A stretch of 64,000 bases of DNA. Source: Mariniflexile sp. TRM1-10 (GTDB lineage Bacteria; Bacteroidota; Bacteroidia; Flavobacteriales; Flavobacteriaceae). Positions 36,580-46,001 of this stretch are shown here, piece by piece; position 1 is the first letter of the stretch, and each line of letters begins with the position of its first letter. The position numbers and the translations under genes are program-made. The stretch covers positions 4,794,326 to 4,858,325 of the forward strand of contig NZ_CP022985.1 of NCBI RefSeq assembly GCF_003425985.1. Reading direction: 5' to 3'. The notes below the pieces were generated by a model. The model worked only from the letters and a program-made list of their open reading frames with translations, ran no database searches and was not told the origin of the DNA.

Positions 36580-38505
36580 ATGCAGTTTAAACACCCCGAA
36601 CTTCTTTACGCTTTATTTTTACTGCTCATCCCCATTATTGTTCATTTATTTCAGTTGCGTAAGTTTCAAAAAGAAGCCTTTACCAACGTCGCATTTTTAA
36701 AAGAGGCGACCATACAAACCCGTAAAAGTTCGCAAATAAAAAAATGGCTGATTCTGTATACCAGACTCTTATTGCTTGCGGCTATAGTTATAGCGTTTGC
36801 ACAACCATTCACTTCTAAATCAAATGCGTTCAATTCCAAAAAAGAAACGGTTATTTATTTAGATAATTCGTTTAGCATGCAAGCAAAAGGTAATCAAGGT
36901 TCGCTTTTAAAACGAGCTATACAAGATATTATTGGTCATGTGCCCGAAGATGAAAACATAAGTCTTATCACTAACGATGACACCTTTAAAAATACCACAA
37001 TAAAAGCCATAAAGAATGACTTATTGCAATTAGATTATTCTTCTAACCGATTAACACCTGAAGCGGCTTTACTAAAAAGTAATACCTTTTTTAGCAAACA
37101 GAAAAATACTTTAAAAAACGTGGTGTTTATTTCAGATTTCCAACAAGATACATCGGAATTCGCTCCAAAAACGGATTCGTTGACCAACTTACATTTAGTA
37201 CAGCTAAAACCGGTAAACACCAACAATATAGCGATCGATTCGGCCTATATTACGGAAACTACAGCCACTTCAATAGAATTAAAAGTACTTATAAAAAATA
37301 GTGGGGAACCTATTGAAAATTTACCTGTTTCGCTATTTAATAATGAGGAACTGATTGCAAAAACATCGGTTGCGATTAAAGACCAAGTTGAAACCGCTTT
37401 TTCACTTCCTGCTAGCAAAATTATAAATGGTAAAATTACTATTGATGATGCAAACTTACAGTTTGACAACAGTTTGTTTTTCAACATCAATAAAACAGCT
37501 AAAATTAACATACTGGCCATCAATGCTGAAGAAGATTCGTTTTTAAAACGAATTTATACCGATGACGAGTTTCATTTTACTTCAACCAATGAAAATCAAT
37601 TAAATTACAGCATTATAAACCAACAGCATGTTATTGTTTTAAATGAATTGAACAGCATCCCAAACGCACTCATCGATGCGTTAAAATCGTTTACAAACCA
37701 AGGTGGTTCGCTTGTTGTCATTCCTTCAACAGATATCAATCTGGAGTCTTACAACCAATTACTTAATCATTTTGGGAGTCACTTTAATGAGGACATTCAA
37801 ATCGAAAAACGCATCACTACCATCAATTATTCACATCCTTTATACAGTTCTGGTGTGTTTGAAAAACAAGTTGATAATTTTCAATATCCAACAACGGCAA
37901 GTTTTTATAATATAACATCTAAAAATGCGTCGTCTATTCTGAAATTTGAAGATGGTAAACCTTTTTTAAATCAGACCAAGCATACATTTGTGTTCACATC
38001 GGCATTAAACACAACTAATTCCAGTTTTAAAAATTCACCTTTAATAGTGCCAACATTTTACAACATTGGGAAATTCAGTTTTAAAAATCCTGCTTTATAT
38101 TATACCATTGGCAATGAAAATACCTTTGATGTAGAAACATCATTACAGCAAGACGACATTGTGACTTTGGTAAATGGGGATATAAATATCATTCCGAAAC
38201 AGCAATATTTCAATAACAAAGTGGTAATTAATACTTCTGAAACACCTTCAACAGCTTCTATTTACGCTATTAAAAACAAAAACGACACCATTAAAAACGT
38301 CAGTTATAATTACAATAGAGACGAAAGTGCTTTGGTTTACAGAAACCTCTCAGCTTCAAAAAACCTAACCGTTAGCGATTCTGTTACCGAAATTTTCGAT
38401 AGTATAAAAAGTGATGCAAAAGTTAACGCCTTATGGAAATGGTTTGTTATTTTTGCGCTAGCGTTATTGATTATTGAAATGCTCATATTAAAATACTTTA
38501 AATGA
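36580..38505 (+). CDS. BatA domain-containing membrane protein
   Basis: 641 aa. The N-terminal MQFKHPELLYALFLLLIPIIVHLFQLRKF and the helix at about 55-75 form the BatA domain. A von Willebrand-like region follows (ETVIYLDNSFSMQAKG near residue 88), then a long beta-rich periplasmic part and a C-terminal helix (about 617-637). Proteins of this type belong to the aerotolerance (Bat) group of Bacteroidota. The stop codon overlaps the next start by 4 bp (ATGA). Confidence 0.88.
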   Translation: MQFKHPELLYALFLLLIPIIVHLFQLRKFQKEAFTNVAFLKEATIQTRKSSQIKKWLILYTRLLLLAAIVIAFAQPFTSKSNAFNSKKETVIYLDNSFSMQAKGNQGSLLKRAIQDIIGHVPEDENISLITNDDTFKNTTIKAIKNDLLQLDYSSNRLTPEAALLKSNTFFSKQKNTLKNVVFISDFQQDTSEFAPKTDSLTNLHLVQLKPVNTNNIAIDSAYITETTATSIELKVLIKNSGEPIENLPVSLFNNEELIAKTSVAIKDQVETAFSLPASKIINGKITIDDANLQFDNSLFFNINKTAKINILAINAEEDSFLKRIYTDDEFHFTSTNENQLNYSIINQQHVIVLNELNSIPNALIDALKSFTNQGGSLVVIPSTDINLESYNQLLNHFGSHFNEDIQIEKRITTINYSHPLYSSGVFEKQVDNFQYPTTASFYNITSKNASSILKFEDGKPFLNQTKHTFVFTSALNTTNSSFKNSPLIVPTFYNIGKFSFKNPALYYTIGNENTFDVETSLQQDDIVTLVNGDINIIPKQQYFNNKVVINTSETPSTASIYAIKNKNDTIKNVSYNYNRDESALVYRNLSASKNLTVSDSVTEIFDSIKSDAKVNALWKWFVIFALALLIIEMLILKYFK

Positions 38506-39758
38506 ACATACTTATAAAATCTGCCACCATTATAGATTCTAAAAGCGAATTTCACAATACAACTCAAGATATATTAGTTGAAAATGGTGTGATTACCCAA
38601 ATTTCCAATTCTATTAAAAACACTAAAAAATATCAAGAAGTCACCTTTGATAATCTTCATATTTCGCAAGGTTGGTTTGATAGTAGCGTGTGTTTTGGCG
38701 AACCTGGTTTCGAGGAACGCGATACTATTGCAAACGGATTGAAAACAGCTGCTGCATCTGGTTTTACTGCCGTGGCTATGAATGCCCATACCAATCCGGT
38801 AATAGATTCTAATTCCGATATCACTTTTGTAAACTCTAAAGCTGCCAACAATGCGGTTACTTTATTACCAATGGGTGCCTTAACCATGTGTAGTAAAGGC
38901 GAAGATTTAGCCGAACTTTACGACATGAATACTGCAGGCGCTGTTGCGTTTTACGATTATAAAAAACCTATTGCTAATCCTAACCTCATGAAAATTGCCC
39001 TGCAATATGCCAGTAATTTTGATGGTTTGGTTTGCTCGTTTCCGCAGGAAAACAAAATTGCTGGAAATGGGGTTATAAACGAACATATTACAAGCACTAA
39101 ATTAGGTTTAAAAGGTATTCCTGCGTTGGCAGAAGAAATGCAAATAACCCGCGATTTATTTTTATTGGAATATACCGGTGGAAAACTGCACATTCCAACC
39201 ATTTCAACAGCAAAATCGGTGGAATTAATACGGGAAGCCAAAAAGAAAAAATTGGACGTAACTTGTAGTGTCGCCATTCATAACTTATACTTTACCGATG
39301 CCGTTTTAACCGATTTTAACACGCATTTTAAGGTATTGCCTCCGTTACGAATACAAGCCGATGTAGATGCACTTATTGAAGGCGTGAAAGATGGTACCAT
39401 TGATATGGTAACCAGCGACCATAACCCGATTGATATTGAACACAAAAAAATAGAGTTTGATTACGCTGCTTACGGAAGCATTGGTTTAGAAAGTGCTTTT
39501 GGTGCTTTACAAACAGTTTTTAACACCAAAAAAACCATCGAGATTTTAACTAAAGGAAAAACTCGATTTGCTTTAGAGCAAACACCTATAAATATTGGTA
39601 ATAAACTGAATATCACACTTTTTAATCCAGACACTAAATATACTTTTTCTTTAAACAATATCATTTCCAAATCAAAAAATGCTATTTTTGAAAATGAAAC
39701 TTTAAAAGGAACGGTGTATGGCATTATTTCAAATAATAAAGTTTCGCTAAATTCTTAA
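38502..39758 (+). CDS. Dihydroorotase-like protein, probably non-catalytic
   Basis: 418 aa, full amidohydrolase length. The zinc motif DxHxHxREPG of active dihydroorotases is replaced by DSSVCFGEPGFEERDT at residues 60-75: both histidines and the arginine are gone, while GEPG is kept. Parts of the other sites remain (SVAIHNLYFTD, TSDHNPIDIEHKK). Such inactive homologues (PyrC', PyrX) can be structural partners of aspartate transcarbamoylase. An active pyrC is expected elsewhere in the genome. Translationally coupled to the BatA gene. Confidence 0.85.
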   Translation: MNILIKSATIIDSKSEFHNTTQDILVENGVITQISNSIKNTKKYQEVTFDNLHISQGWFDSSVCFGEPGFEERDTIANGLKTAAASGFTAVAMNAHTNPVIDSNSDITFVNSKAANNAVTLLPMGALTMCSKGEDLAELYDMNTAGAVAFYDYKKPIANPNLMKIALQYASNFDGLVCSFPQENKIAGNGVINEHITSTKLGLKGIPALAEEMQITRDLFLLEYTGGKLHIPTISTAKSVELIREAKKKKLDVTCSVAIHNLYFTDAVLTDFNTHFKVLPPLRIQADVDALIEGVKDGTIDMVTSDHNPIDIEHKKIEFDYAAYGSIGLESAFGALQTVFNTKKTIEILTKGKTRFALEQTPINIGNKLNITLFNPDTKYTFSLNNIISKSKNAIFENETLKGTVYGIISNNKVSLNS

Positions 39759-39760
39759 GT

Positions 39761-40093
39761 ATGACAGAACAAGATATTGAAGCAGGAAGAAACAACGCTA
39801 TTATAAGTTACTTAACCATATTTGGAACCATCATAGCCTTTTACCTAAATAATGAAAATAAAAGTGAGTTTGCCAGTTTTCATATAAGGCAATCTCTTGG
39901 TTTATGGCTGACGTTTTTTGCCCTTGGTTATATCGTTGGCATTTTTGATAGTTGGTTTATTACCTTTGGGTTTTACATGTTTTTTGGCGTACTTTTTATT
40001 TTTGGTTTTGCAAATGCCATCGCCAGAAAAGCGCAAACCGTACCACTTGTTGGAGAATTATACCAAAAACTATTTGCTAATTTAGGTAAATAA
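39761..40093 (+). CDS. DUF4870-like small membrane protein
   Basis: 110 aa. ISYLTIFGTIIAFYLNNENKSEFASFHIRQSLGLW is typical of DUF4870/Tic20-like proteins, followed by two or three more hydrophobic helices. It lies 2 bp after the dihydroorotase-like gene and 2 bp before the esterase gene, so it belongs to one operon. Function unknown. Confidence 0.8.
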   Translation: MTEQDIEAGRNNAIISYLTIFGTIIAFYLNNENKSEFASFHIRQSLGLWLTFFALGYIVGIFDSWFITFGFYMFFGVLFIFGFANAIARKAQTVPLVGELYQKLFANLGK

Positions 40094-40095
40094 CT

Positions 40096-40752
40096 ATGAC
40101 TAACACTTCACTTTCTTTATATCACATTGTTAGAAAATCTTCTTTAACCGAAAACGCTCCTTTGCTTATTATGATGCACGGTTATGGTAGCGATGAAAAC
40201 GATTTATTTTCTTTTTCATCGGAATTGCCCAAAGAACTTTTTATTATTTCGGTACGTGCACCCTACCCTATGCCTCCTTATGGCAATGCCTGGTATGCCA
40301 TTAATTTTGATGAAGTACAAGGCAAATGGAACGATAACGAGCAAGCAAAACAATCGCGCGACTTAATGGCGAACTTTATTGACGAAGCCATTGCCGAATA
40401 CCCTGTAAACAAAAACAACGTCACGCTTTTAGGTTTTAGCCAAGGCAGTATTTTAAGTTATGCTGTGGCATTAACCTACCCCGAAAAGGTTAAAAATATC
40501 ATTGCTTTAAGCGGTTATGTAAATAAAGATATTTTGCCTGAAGACATTAACACAAGAGATTATTCGAATCTTGATTTTTATTGTTCACACGGCAGTGTTG
40601 ACCAAGTCATACCTGTAGATTGGGCGCGACAAACTTCACCTTTTTTAAATAGTTTACACATTAAAAACCAATATTCTGAGTTCCCTGTGGGACATGGTGT
40701 CGCACCCCAAAATTTTTATGAATTTAAGGAGTGGTTGGGTAAGCGGATTTAG
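40096..40752 (+). CDS. Alpha/beta hydrolase, carboxylesterase/phospholipase type
   Basis: 218 aa. LLIMMHGYGSDENDLFSFS supplies the oxyanion-hole HGYG, LLGFSQGSILSYAVAL the nucleophile elbow GFSQG (Ser near 116), and SHGSVDQVIPVDWA plus PVGHGV the Asp and His. This is the YpfH/acyl-protein thioesterase-like branch (COG0400). Last gene of the four-gene operon. A bidirectional terminator follows at 40940. Confidence 0.9.
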   Translation: MTNTSLSLYHIVRKSSLTENAPLLIMMHGYGSDENDLFSFSSELPKELFIISVRAPYPMPPYGNAWYAINFDEVQGKWNDNEQAKQSRDLMANFIDEAIAEYPVNKNNVTLLGFSQGSILSYAVALTYPEKVKNIIALSGYVNKDILPEDINTRDYSNLDFYCSHGSVDQVIPVDWARQTSPFLNSLHIKNQYSEFPVGHGVAPQNFYEFKEWLGKRI

Positions 40753-40939
40753 CAACCTACAACTACCTAAACGCATATTAAAATCTTGATAGAAACCTAT
40801 TAGGATTTTTTTATTTGATTTTATCAGAAAAAACTACTAGTTTCGTTTAGCATATGGTATAAAACATTGAAACGGTTTTTATATTATGATAGTTAAACAA
40901 AGCACCCAATTTTAAAAAAAAACTTAAACCCCAAACCAT

Positions 40940-40969
40940 AAAAAAATCCAGCAAGTTGCTGGATTTTTT
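40940..40969. terminator. Bidirectional terminator between esterase and response regulator
   Basis: AAAAAATCCAGCAA / TTGCTGGATTTTTT forms a perfect stem with A and T runs on each side, between convergent genes. Confidence 0.9.
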
Positions 40970-40994
40970 AATATCTAAATATAACTTCTGTCAA

Positions 40995-41696
40995 TTAGTT
41001 TACTACCAATCTAAACCCTTCGCCGTGGATGTTAAGTATTTCTACTTTATCGTCAAGTTTTAAATATTTACGTAGTTTGGCAATATACACATCCATACTA
41101 CGCGAGGTAAAGTAGTTATCGTCTCTCCAAATTTTGGTAAGTGCCAATTCACGTGGCATTAAATCGTTTTCGTGTAACGCTAATAGGCGCAATAATTCGT
41201 TTTCTTTAGGCGATAGTTTAACAGGGTCTCCTCCATCAAATTTTAAAAACCGTAGCTTAGAATTTAAATCGAACCTACCTATTTTAAATTCAAACTGTTT
41301 ACTGTCCGAAATGGTTTCAGTGGCTTTACGTTGCATAATAGCCTTAATTTTCATTAACAACACTTCGCTATCAAAGGGTTTGTTTAAATAATCATCAGCA
41401 CCTACTTTATACCCTTTTAAAACATCTTCTTTCATCGTTTTTGCGGTTAAGAATACAATAGGCACATCGGTATTTTTTTCACGTATTTCTTTAGCTAATG
41501 TGAAACCATCTTTATAAGGCATCATAACGTCTAGAATGCATAAATCGAAATCGTCTTTTTTGAATTTCTCGAAACCTTCCATTCCGTTTTTTGCGTGAAC
41601 AACATCATAATCGTTCATCATCAAATAATCTTTAAGAACAATTCCAAAATTAGGATCGTCTTCAACTAATAAAATTTTCTTTTTTTGCTCTTCCAT
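40995..41696 (-). CDS. Response regulator, OmpR/PhoB family
   Basis: 233 aa. The receiver domain (about 7-120) has the acidic pair EDD, the phospho-acceptor Asp in LCILDVMMPYKDG and the conserved Lys in LNKPF. The C-terminal winged helix (about 135-230) includes LSPKENELLRLLALHENDLMPRELAL and RSMDVYIAKLRKYLK. It lies 3 bp after the histidine kinase gene and is its evident partner. Target genes unknown. Confidence 0.95.
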   Translation of the reverse strand: MEEQKKKILLVEDDPNFGIVLKDYLMMNDYDVVHAKNGMEGFEKFKKDDFDLCILDVMMPYKDGFTLAKEIREKNTDVPIVFLTAKTMKEDVLKGYKVGADDYLNKPFDSEVLLMKIKAIMQRKATETISDSKQFEFKIGRFDLNSKLRFLKFDGGDPVKLSPKENELLRLLALHENDLMPRELALTKIWRDDNYFTSRSMDVYIAKLRKYLKLDDKVEILNIHGEGFRLVVN

Positions 41697-41699
41697 AAT

Positions 41700-43274
41700 T
41701 TATGATATTATTGGAAGCTTTATTATAAATGTGCTTCCTTTGTCTTTTTCACTTTCTACTGATACATGACCTTGATGGTCTTCTACAATTCTTTTTACAT
41801 AGGCCAAACCTAAACCATGACCTCTAACATTATGAATATTACCGGTATGTTCTCTATAAAACTTTTCGAACACACGTTTGGCAGCTGCTTTACTCATACC
41901 GCTACCATGATCTTTTATTTTTAATAAAATATTGTTTCCAATATTTTCGGTATATACTTCTATTTTTGGTGCTTCTGGTGAATACTTTATAGCATTATCC
42001 AAAATATTTACTATGACGTTTGTAAAATGGCTCTCGTTTGCTAAAACAGACGCCTTCGGTGCATCTAAAAATGTTTTGATATAACCTTGCCTATCTTCAA
42101 CAATGAGTTCTACATGCGTAATAGCATCTTCAATTAAGTCGTGCAGGTTTAACCTATCCTTACTTATATTTAACTCGTTTTTCTCTAGCTTAGATATTCT
42201 TAACACGTTTTCAACCTGGGCATGCATGCGTTTGTTTTCGTCTTTAATCATTGTCAAGTAACGCAATACTTTTTCTTTATCGTCAATAACTTTTGGATTC
42301 CTTATAGCGTCGAGTGCCAAATTTATGGTGGCGATGGGTGTTTTAAACTCATGCGTCATGTTATTGATAAAATCTGTCTTTATTTCCGATATCTTACGCT
42401 GCTTCACTAACTGGTGCAAAGCACTACCATAAGCTAAGATAATGATGGACGTAAAAATGACCGACAACAAAATCATCCCCATGTTTGATGATAAAATAAA
42501 TTTTTTATCGTCTGGAAAACTCACCAAAAGTTTATAGGAGCTTTGGTTATTTTCATTATAAAACATATACACGCTAAAAGCCGATTCATCGTAACTTTCA
42601 AAATTATCACTACGTATTCTGGTTGCTAATCCGTTACTGTAAATTGCAAATTCAAAATCAATGTCAATGCCATCTTCTTTAAGTTTTTCAGACAATAACT
42701 TTTGAATTTCTTCCTTGGTTACACGTTTGTGTATAGGCAACCTAGAAGCTAAATCTTTATATATATCCTCAAAAACAATTTCGTCGGTGCTAGACATTTT
42801 ATCTAAAAGCAACAACTTGTCACTTGTGCTTAAATCTAAATCTAAACTAGAGCCACTGTTTTGGTACACTTTGGTTTCGCGATTGTTTAAAATACGTTTT
42901 ACGCTGATAGTATCTAAACCTATGTCAAAGATCGATGAATTAAATTTATAATTTTCTTCTAGAGTTCCGCTTCTATAAACTACGGTTTCTTTAGAGTCAA
43001 AATCTTCTTTAATAATATATAAATTTCTAATTACCGAGGTATCAACTTCAACACCTTGGGAAATTAGACCTTGAAGCGTATATACATATTCTGAGTACTC
43101 TCGTTTTTCAATGGTATTGGAAACGTAATTTAATACTTTATTTACATTAAACCTAAAACGTTCCTTTTCATTTTTTACAGAACCGTTGATATAATAAGCC
43201 TGAACAAAAATAATACCTATTAGAGACAAACTCATTAATAGGATTAATAGGATGAATATTTTTTTGCTCATCAT
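41700..43274 (-). CDS. Sensor histidine kinase
   Basis: 524 aa. Two membrane helices (about 7-27 and 262-285) enclose a periplasmic sensor domain. The cytoplasmic part has the H-box MTHEFKTPIATINLALD, N-box NILDNAIKYSP and G-boxes DHGSGM and RGHGLGLAYVKRI. It lacks a recognisable HAMP domain; the H-box region follows the second helix closely. Cotranscribed with the response regulator. Signal unknown. Confidence 0.94.
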   Translation of the reverse strand: MMSKKIFILLILLMSLSLIGIIFVQAYYINGSVKNEKERFRFNVNKVLNYVSNTIEKREYSEYVYTLQGLISQGVEVDTSVIRNLYIIKEDFDSKETVVYRSGTLEENYKFNSSIFDIGLDTISVKRILNNRETKVYQNSGSSLDLDLSTSDKLLLLDKMSSTDEIVFEDIYKDLASRLPIHKRVTKEEIQKLLSEKLKEDGIDIDFEFAIYSNGLATRIRSDNFESYDESAFSVYMFYNENNQSSYKLLVSFPDDKKFILSSNMGMILLSVIFTSIIILAYGSALHQLVKQRKISEIKTDFINNMTHEFKTPIATINLALDAIRNPKVIDDKEKVLRYLTMIKDENKRMHAQVENVLRISKLEKNELNISKDRLNLHDLIEDAITHVELIVEDRQGYIKTFLDAPKASVLANESHFTNVIVNILDNAIKYSPEAPKIEVYTENIGNNILLKIKDHGSGMSKAAAKRVFEKFYREHTGNIHNVRGHGLGLAYVKRIVEDHQGHVSVESEKDKGSTFIIKLPIIS

Positions 43275-43340
43275 TCAAAATTAACATTTTAACATTTAGC
43301 GTTGACGCTTTTAACCTTACATTAACAAAAATGTTAAAAT

Positions 43341-43934
43341 TTAGGTTTGTGTGATGGATTTAAGAATTTCTTTATGTATTTTAAGAACTTTTCTCTTCGT
43401 GTTTTCAAGGTCTATGTTCGTTATAACATAATCCGAAAGTTTTATTTTTTCTTCATCAGACCATTGATTCTTCATGATGGCTTCTATTTTATCTTTAGTA
43501 GTTGCGTCCCGCTCTAACAATCTTTCTATTCTTATGTTCTTAGGTGCTGTTACGGTAATAACATAATCGCATTGTTTGTAACCATCATTCTCAAACAAAA
43601 TAGCAACTTCTTTTATAACATAGGGCGCATTTTGCTTTAATACCCATTTTTTAAAGTGTGTTGCCACTTGTGGGTGTACGATAGCATTCATTTTTTCTAA
43701 ATAGCTTTTATCGTTAAAAATAATATTTGCTATAAAAGGTTTGTTCAACCTATCATTCACATAGGCTTCATTACCAAATAATTGAATGAGCTTACGCTTA
43801 ATAACTTGAGATGTATTCATAAGCTTTTTCGCTTCCTCATCTGCTATATACACTGGAATCCCCAACACCATAAACTGTTTGGCAACCGTAGTTTTACCAC
43901 TTCCAATACCGCCTGTTAAACCTACTACTATCAT
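43341..43934 (-). CDS. coaE: Dephospho-CoA kinase
   Basis: 197 aa. The P-loop GLTGGIGSGKTTVAKQF at the N-terminus and IVHPQVATHFKKW near residue 87 are diagnostic. It phosphorylates dephospho-CoA in the last step of coenzyme A synthesis. It overlaps the YbbR-like gene by 4 bp. coaBC lies further along the same strand, so two CoA genes are close together. Confidence 0.96.
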   Translation of the reverse strand: MIVVGLTGGIGSGKTTVAKQFMVLGIPVYIADEEAKKLMNTSQVIKRKLIQLFGNEAYVNDRLNKPFIANIIFNDKSYLEKMNAIVHPQVATHFKKWVLKQNAPYVIKEVAILFENDGYKQCDYVITVTAPKNIRIERLLERDATTKDKIEAIMKNQWSDEEKIKLSDYVITNIDLENTKRKVLKIHKEILKSITQT

Positions 43935-44890
43935 TCTATTATGATGAATTCTATATGTTGCTGTTTAATTTTTACGTTTTTAGTCGTTTGCGGAAACTTT
44001 TCTAATTCCGGTATTAAAAACGATTGGTTATTTACAACCTTTCTATAATTACATACTACCTTAAAATCTTTAGCCGAAATTGAATTGAAGTGACTTAAAC
44101 TTACGTAATAAGATACATTCACTTCTTTAGGAAAGTATTTTAAATTAATGTTATTGGGCACGTTAATAATGGTTACAGGAACTTTTACGGTACCTTCGGT
44201 AAACTTTTCAACAATTGCTTTTAAAACCACTTTATCGTTTGAAAATGACAAATCTTTATTTTTTTTAGGGAGTTTTAACTTAACGGTTTCCGACAAATTT
44301 TTTCTAACATTCGTTAATTCTATTTTTTCGGTTTCCACAAAATCAACTTGGGAAGCTAAAGCTTTAGGTCCCACTACTACAACAGAATCTGGCTTTAAAA
44401 CATAGGGTTTCGAAACATCAAACCCTGGACTGTATTTTATATTTGAATTTAATGTAACAGGGACTTTCTTTACCATGTTAACACTATATCTAAAAGTTAA
44501 TACTTCGGGAGATATGTTTAGCAACTCAACTTGTTTGTCAAACTGGGTATTCTCTATATATGCTTTGGATTTACTCCAAATAAAAACAGAATCTTTTTTA
44601 TAAACATCTTTTTTAAAATCGATTTTAATTTTCGGTTTAGAGAAATAATAGGCCAGCCATTTAAAACCATGTGTTTTTAAAGTAATGTTTAAAGCTATTG
44701 AATCGTCAAAAATAACATCTTCTTGCGGTACATTTACTTTTTCAATATTGAAAACAATGGTGTTTGTATACTCTTTTGAAAGTTTTGTAAACATTAAAAT
44801 GATAAATGCCAACAATAAAAATAAAAAAAAGACATTTATTTTTTTATTCTTAATTGAGGTTAATATGTCTGACTTTATTTTTTTTATCAT
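43931..44890 (-). CDS. YbbR-like domain protein
   Basis: 319 aa. An N-terminal membrane helix (about 18-36) is followed by repeated beta domains; VPVTLNSNIKYSPGFDVSKPYVLKPDSVVVVGP near residue 155 and VPVTIINVPNNINLKYFP near residue 240 are YbbR/CdaR-type repeats. In Firmicutes CdaR regulates the diadenylate cyclase, but no cyclase gene is adjacent here. Overlaps by 4 bp with both neighbours, which argues for tight coupling. Confidence 0.82.
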   Translation of the reverse strand: MIKKIKSDILTSIKNKKINVFFLFLLLAFIILMFTKLSKEYTNTIVFNIEKVNVPQEDVIFDDSIALNITLKTHGFKWLAYYFSKPKIKIDFKKDVYKKDSVFIWSKSKAYIENTQFDKQVELLNISPEVLTFRYSVNMVKKVPVTLNSNIKYSPGFDVSKPYVLKPDSVVVVGPKALASQVDFVETEKIELTNVRKNLSETVKLKLPKKNKDLSFSNDKVVLKAIVEKFTEGTVKVPVTIINVPNNINLKYFPKEVNVSYYVSLSHFNSISAKDFKVVCNYRKVVNNQSFLIPELEKFPQTTKNVKIKQQHIEFIIIE

Positions 44891-45894
44891 GACGGTTTAA
44901 AAAACAAATTAGGAAAATGTGTTTCAGGGTTCTTTTTAAAAACTTCAACAGCTAACGTTGATTTTAAAAACCCATATCCATAACCGAAAAACTGAATGTT
45001 AATGGCTATTAAAGATAATAACGAAACCCAAACGTTTTTAGTTGAATAAAACGCGATTAAAAATGTTAAAACAAAATACAAAGCATATAGCATGATGAAT
45101 AACTTAACTTCAAATACAAGTAAAAACACAGCTATTATAAAACCTAAACTAAACAACGTTGGGAACCAATAGGTCATTTTTTTTGTTGAAGGGTGCCACT
45201 TATTCAATATGGGGCGTACCAAACCAAATTTGTAGACTTGCCTGTAAAACTTATTCCAAGAAATACGCCTTTTATGGTAAACAAAAGCTTCGGGTATGAG
45301 TTTTGTTCTGTAACCTAAGTTCCAAAGACGCATGGTTAAATCAGGGTCTTCCCCTGGGTGAATAAGCCCAAAACCTTTTGAAGCCAAAAACGCTTCTTTA
45401 GAAATTCCCATATTAAAACTTCTGGGTTGAAACCTATCAACGCTTTTTTTGTTTCCTCTAATACCGCCTGTGGTAATAACCGATGTCATTGAAAAATTAA
45501 TGGCTTTTTGCAAATCAGAAAAGGATTCATGAGCTGCATCGGGACCACCAAAGCAATCCACATAATTTTGTTTTAAGCTTTTTTCTACTTCAAATAAATA
45601 GTTTTTGGGTAAAATGCAATCGGAATCCAAAATGATAAAATAGTTCCCTTTGGCCTGCTGCATCCCAAAATTCCTGGAGTCGCCCGGACCTGAATTTTCC
45701 TTAAAAAAATAGGAAATATCAAGTTTTGATCTAAAATTATCAACAACTTTTTTTGAAGGTATCGTTGAGCCATCTTCAACAATAACAACCTCAAATGTAG
45801 TATTGGTATTCAAGCCTACAAAACTTTGCAAAAGCTCTTGTATTTCGTCGGGACGATTATAAACAGGGATTATGAATGAGAATTGTAGTTGCAT
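44887..45894 (-). CDS. Family 2 glycosyltransferase with membrane anchor
   Basis: 335 aa from MQLQFSFIIPVYNRPDE; a frame 21 bases longer exists. VIVEDGSTIPSKKVVDNF and ILDSDCILP are the GT-A nucleotide and metal sites, and GEDPDLTMRLWNLGYRT the acceptor region. Two or three hydrophobic segments near the C-terminus (about 245-300) anchor it in the inner membrane. Probably acts in lipid-linked or surface glycan synthesis. Coupled to the YbbR-like gene by ATGA. Confidence 0.9.
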   Translation of the reverse strand: MQLQFSFIIPVYNRPDEIQELLQSFVGLNTNTTFEVVIVEDGSTIPSKKVVDNFRSKLDISYFFKENSGPGDSRNFGMQQAKGNYFIILDSDCILPKNYLFEVEKSLKQNYVDCFGGPDAAHESFSDLQKAINFSMTSVITTGGIRGNKKSVDRFQPRSFNMGISKEAFLASKGFGLIHPGEDPDLTMRLWNLGYRTKLIPEAFVYHKRRISWNKFYRQVYKFGLVRPILNKWHPSTKKMTYWFPTLFSLGFIIAVFLLVFEVKLFIMLYALYFVLTFLIAFYSTKNVWVSLLSLIAINIQFFGYGYGFLKSTLAVEVFKKNPETHFPNLFFKPS

Positions 45895-45914
45895 AACACA
45901 AATGTAACCAATCA

Positions 45915-45944
45915 AAACAAAAAAGCCACCTTATACAAGTGGCT
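45915..45944 (-). terminator. Terminator downstream of the enoyl-ACP reductase gene
   Basis: On the minus strand AGCCACTTGTATAAGGTGGCT is a hairpin followed by six T. A second hairpin with ACCTCACAGGTTTT/AAAACCTATGAGGT arms lies at 45962-45990 in the same gap and resembles a dispersed flavobacterial repeat. Confidence 0.7.
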
Positions 45945-46001
45945 ATAATTTATTTTTTTAGACCTCACAGGTTTTAAAAACCTATGAGGTTTTGTAACAT
46001 T

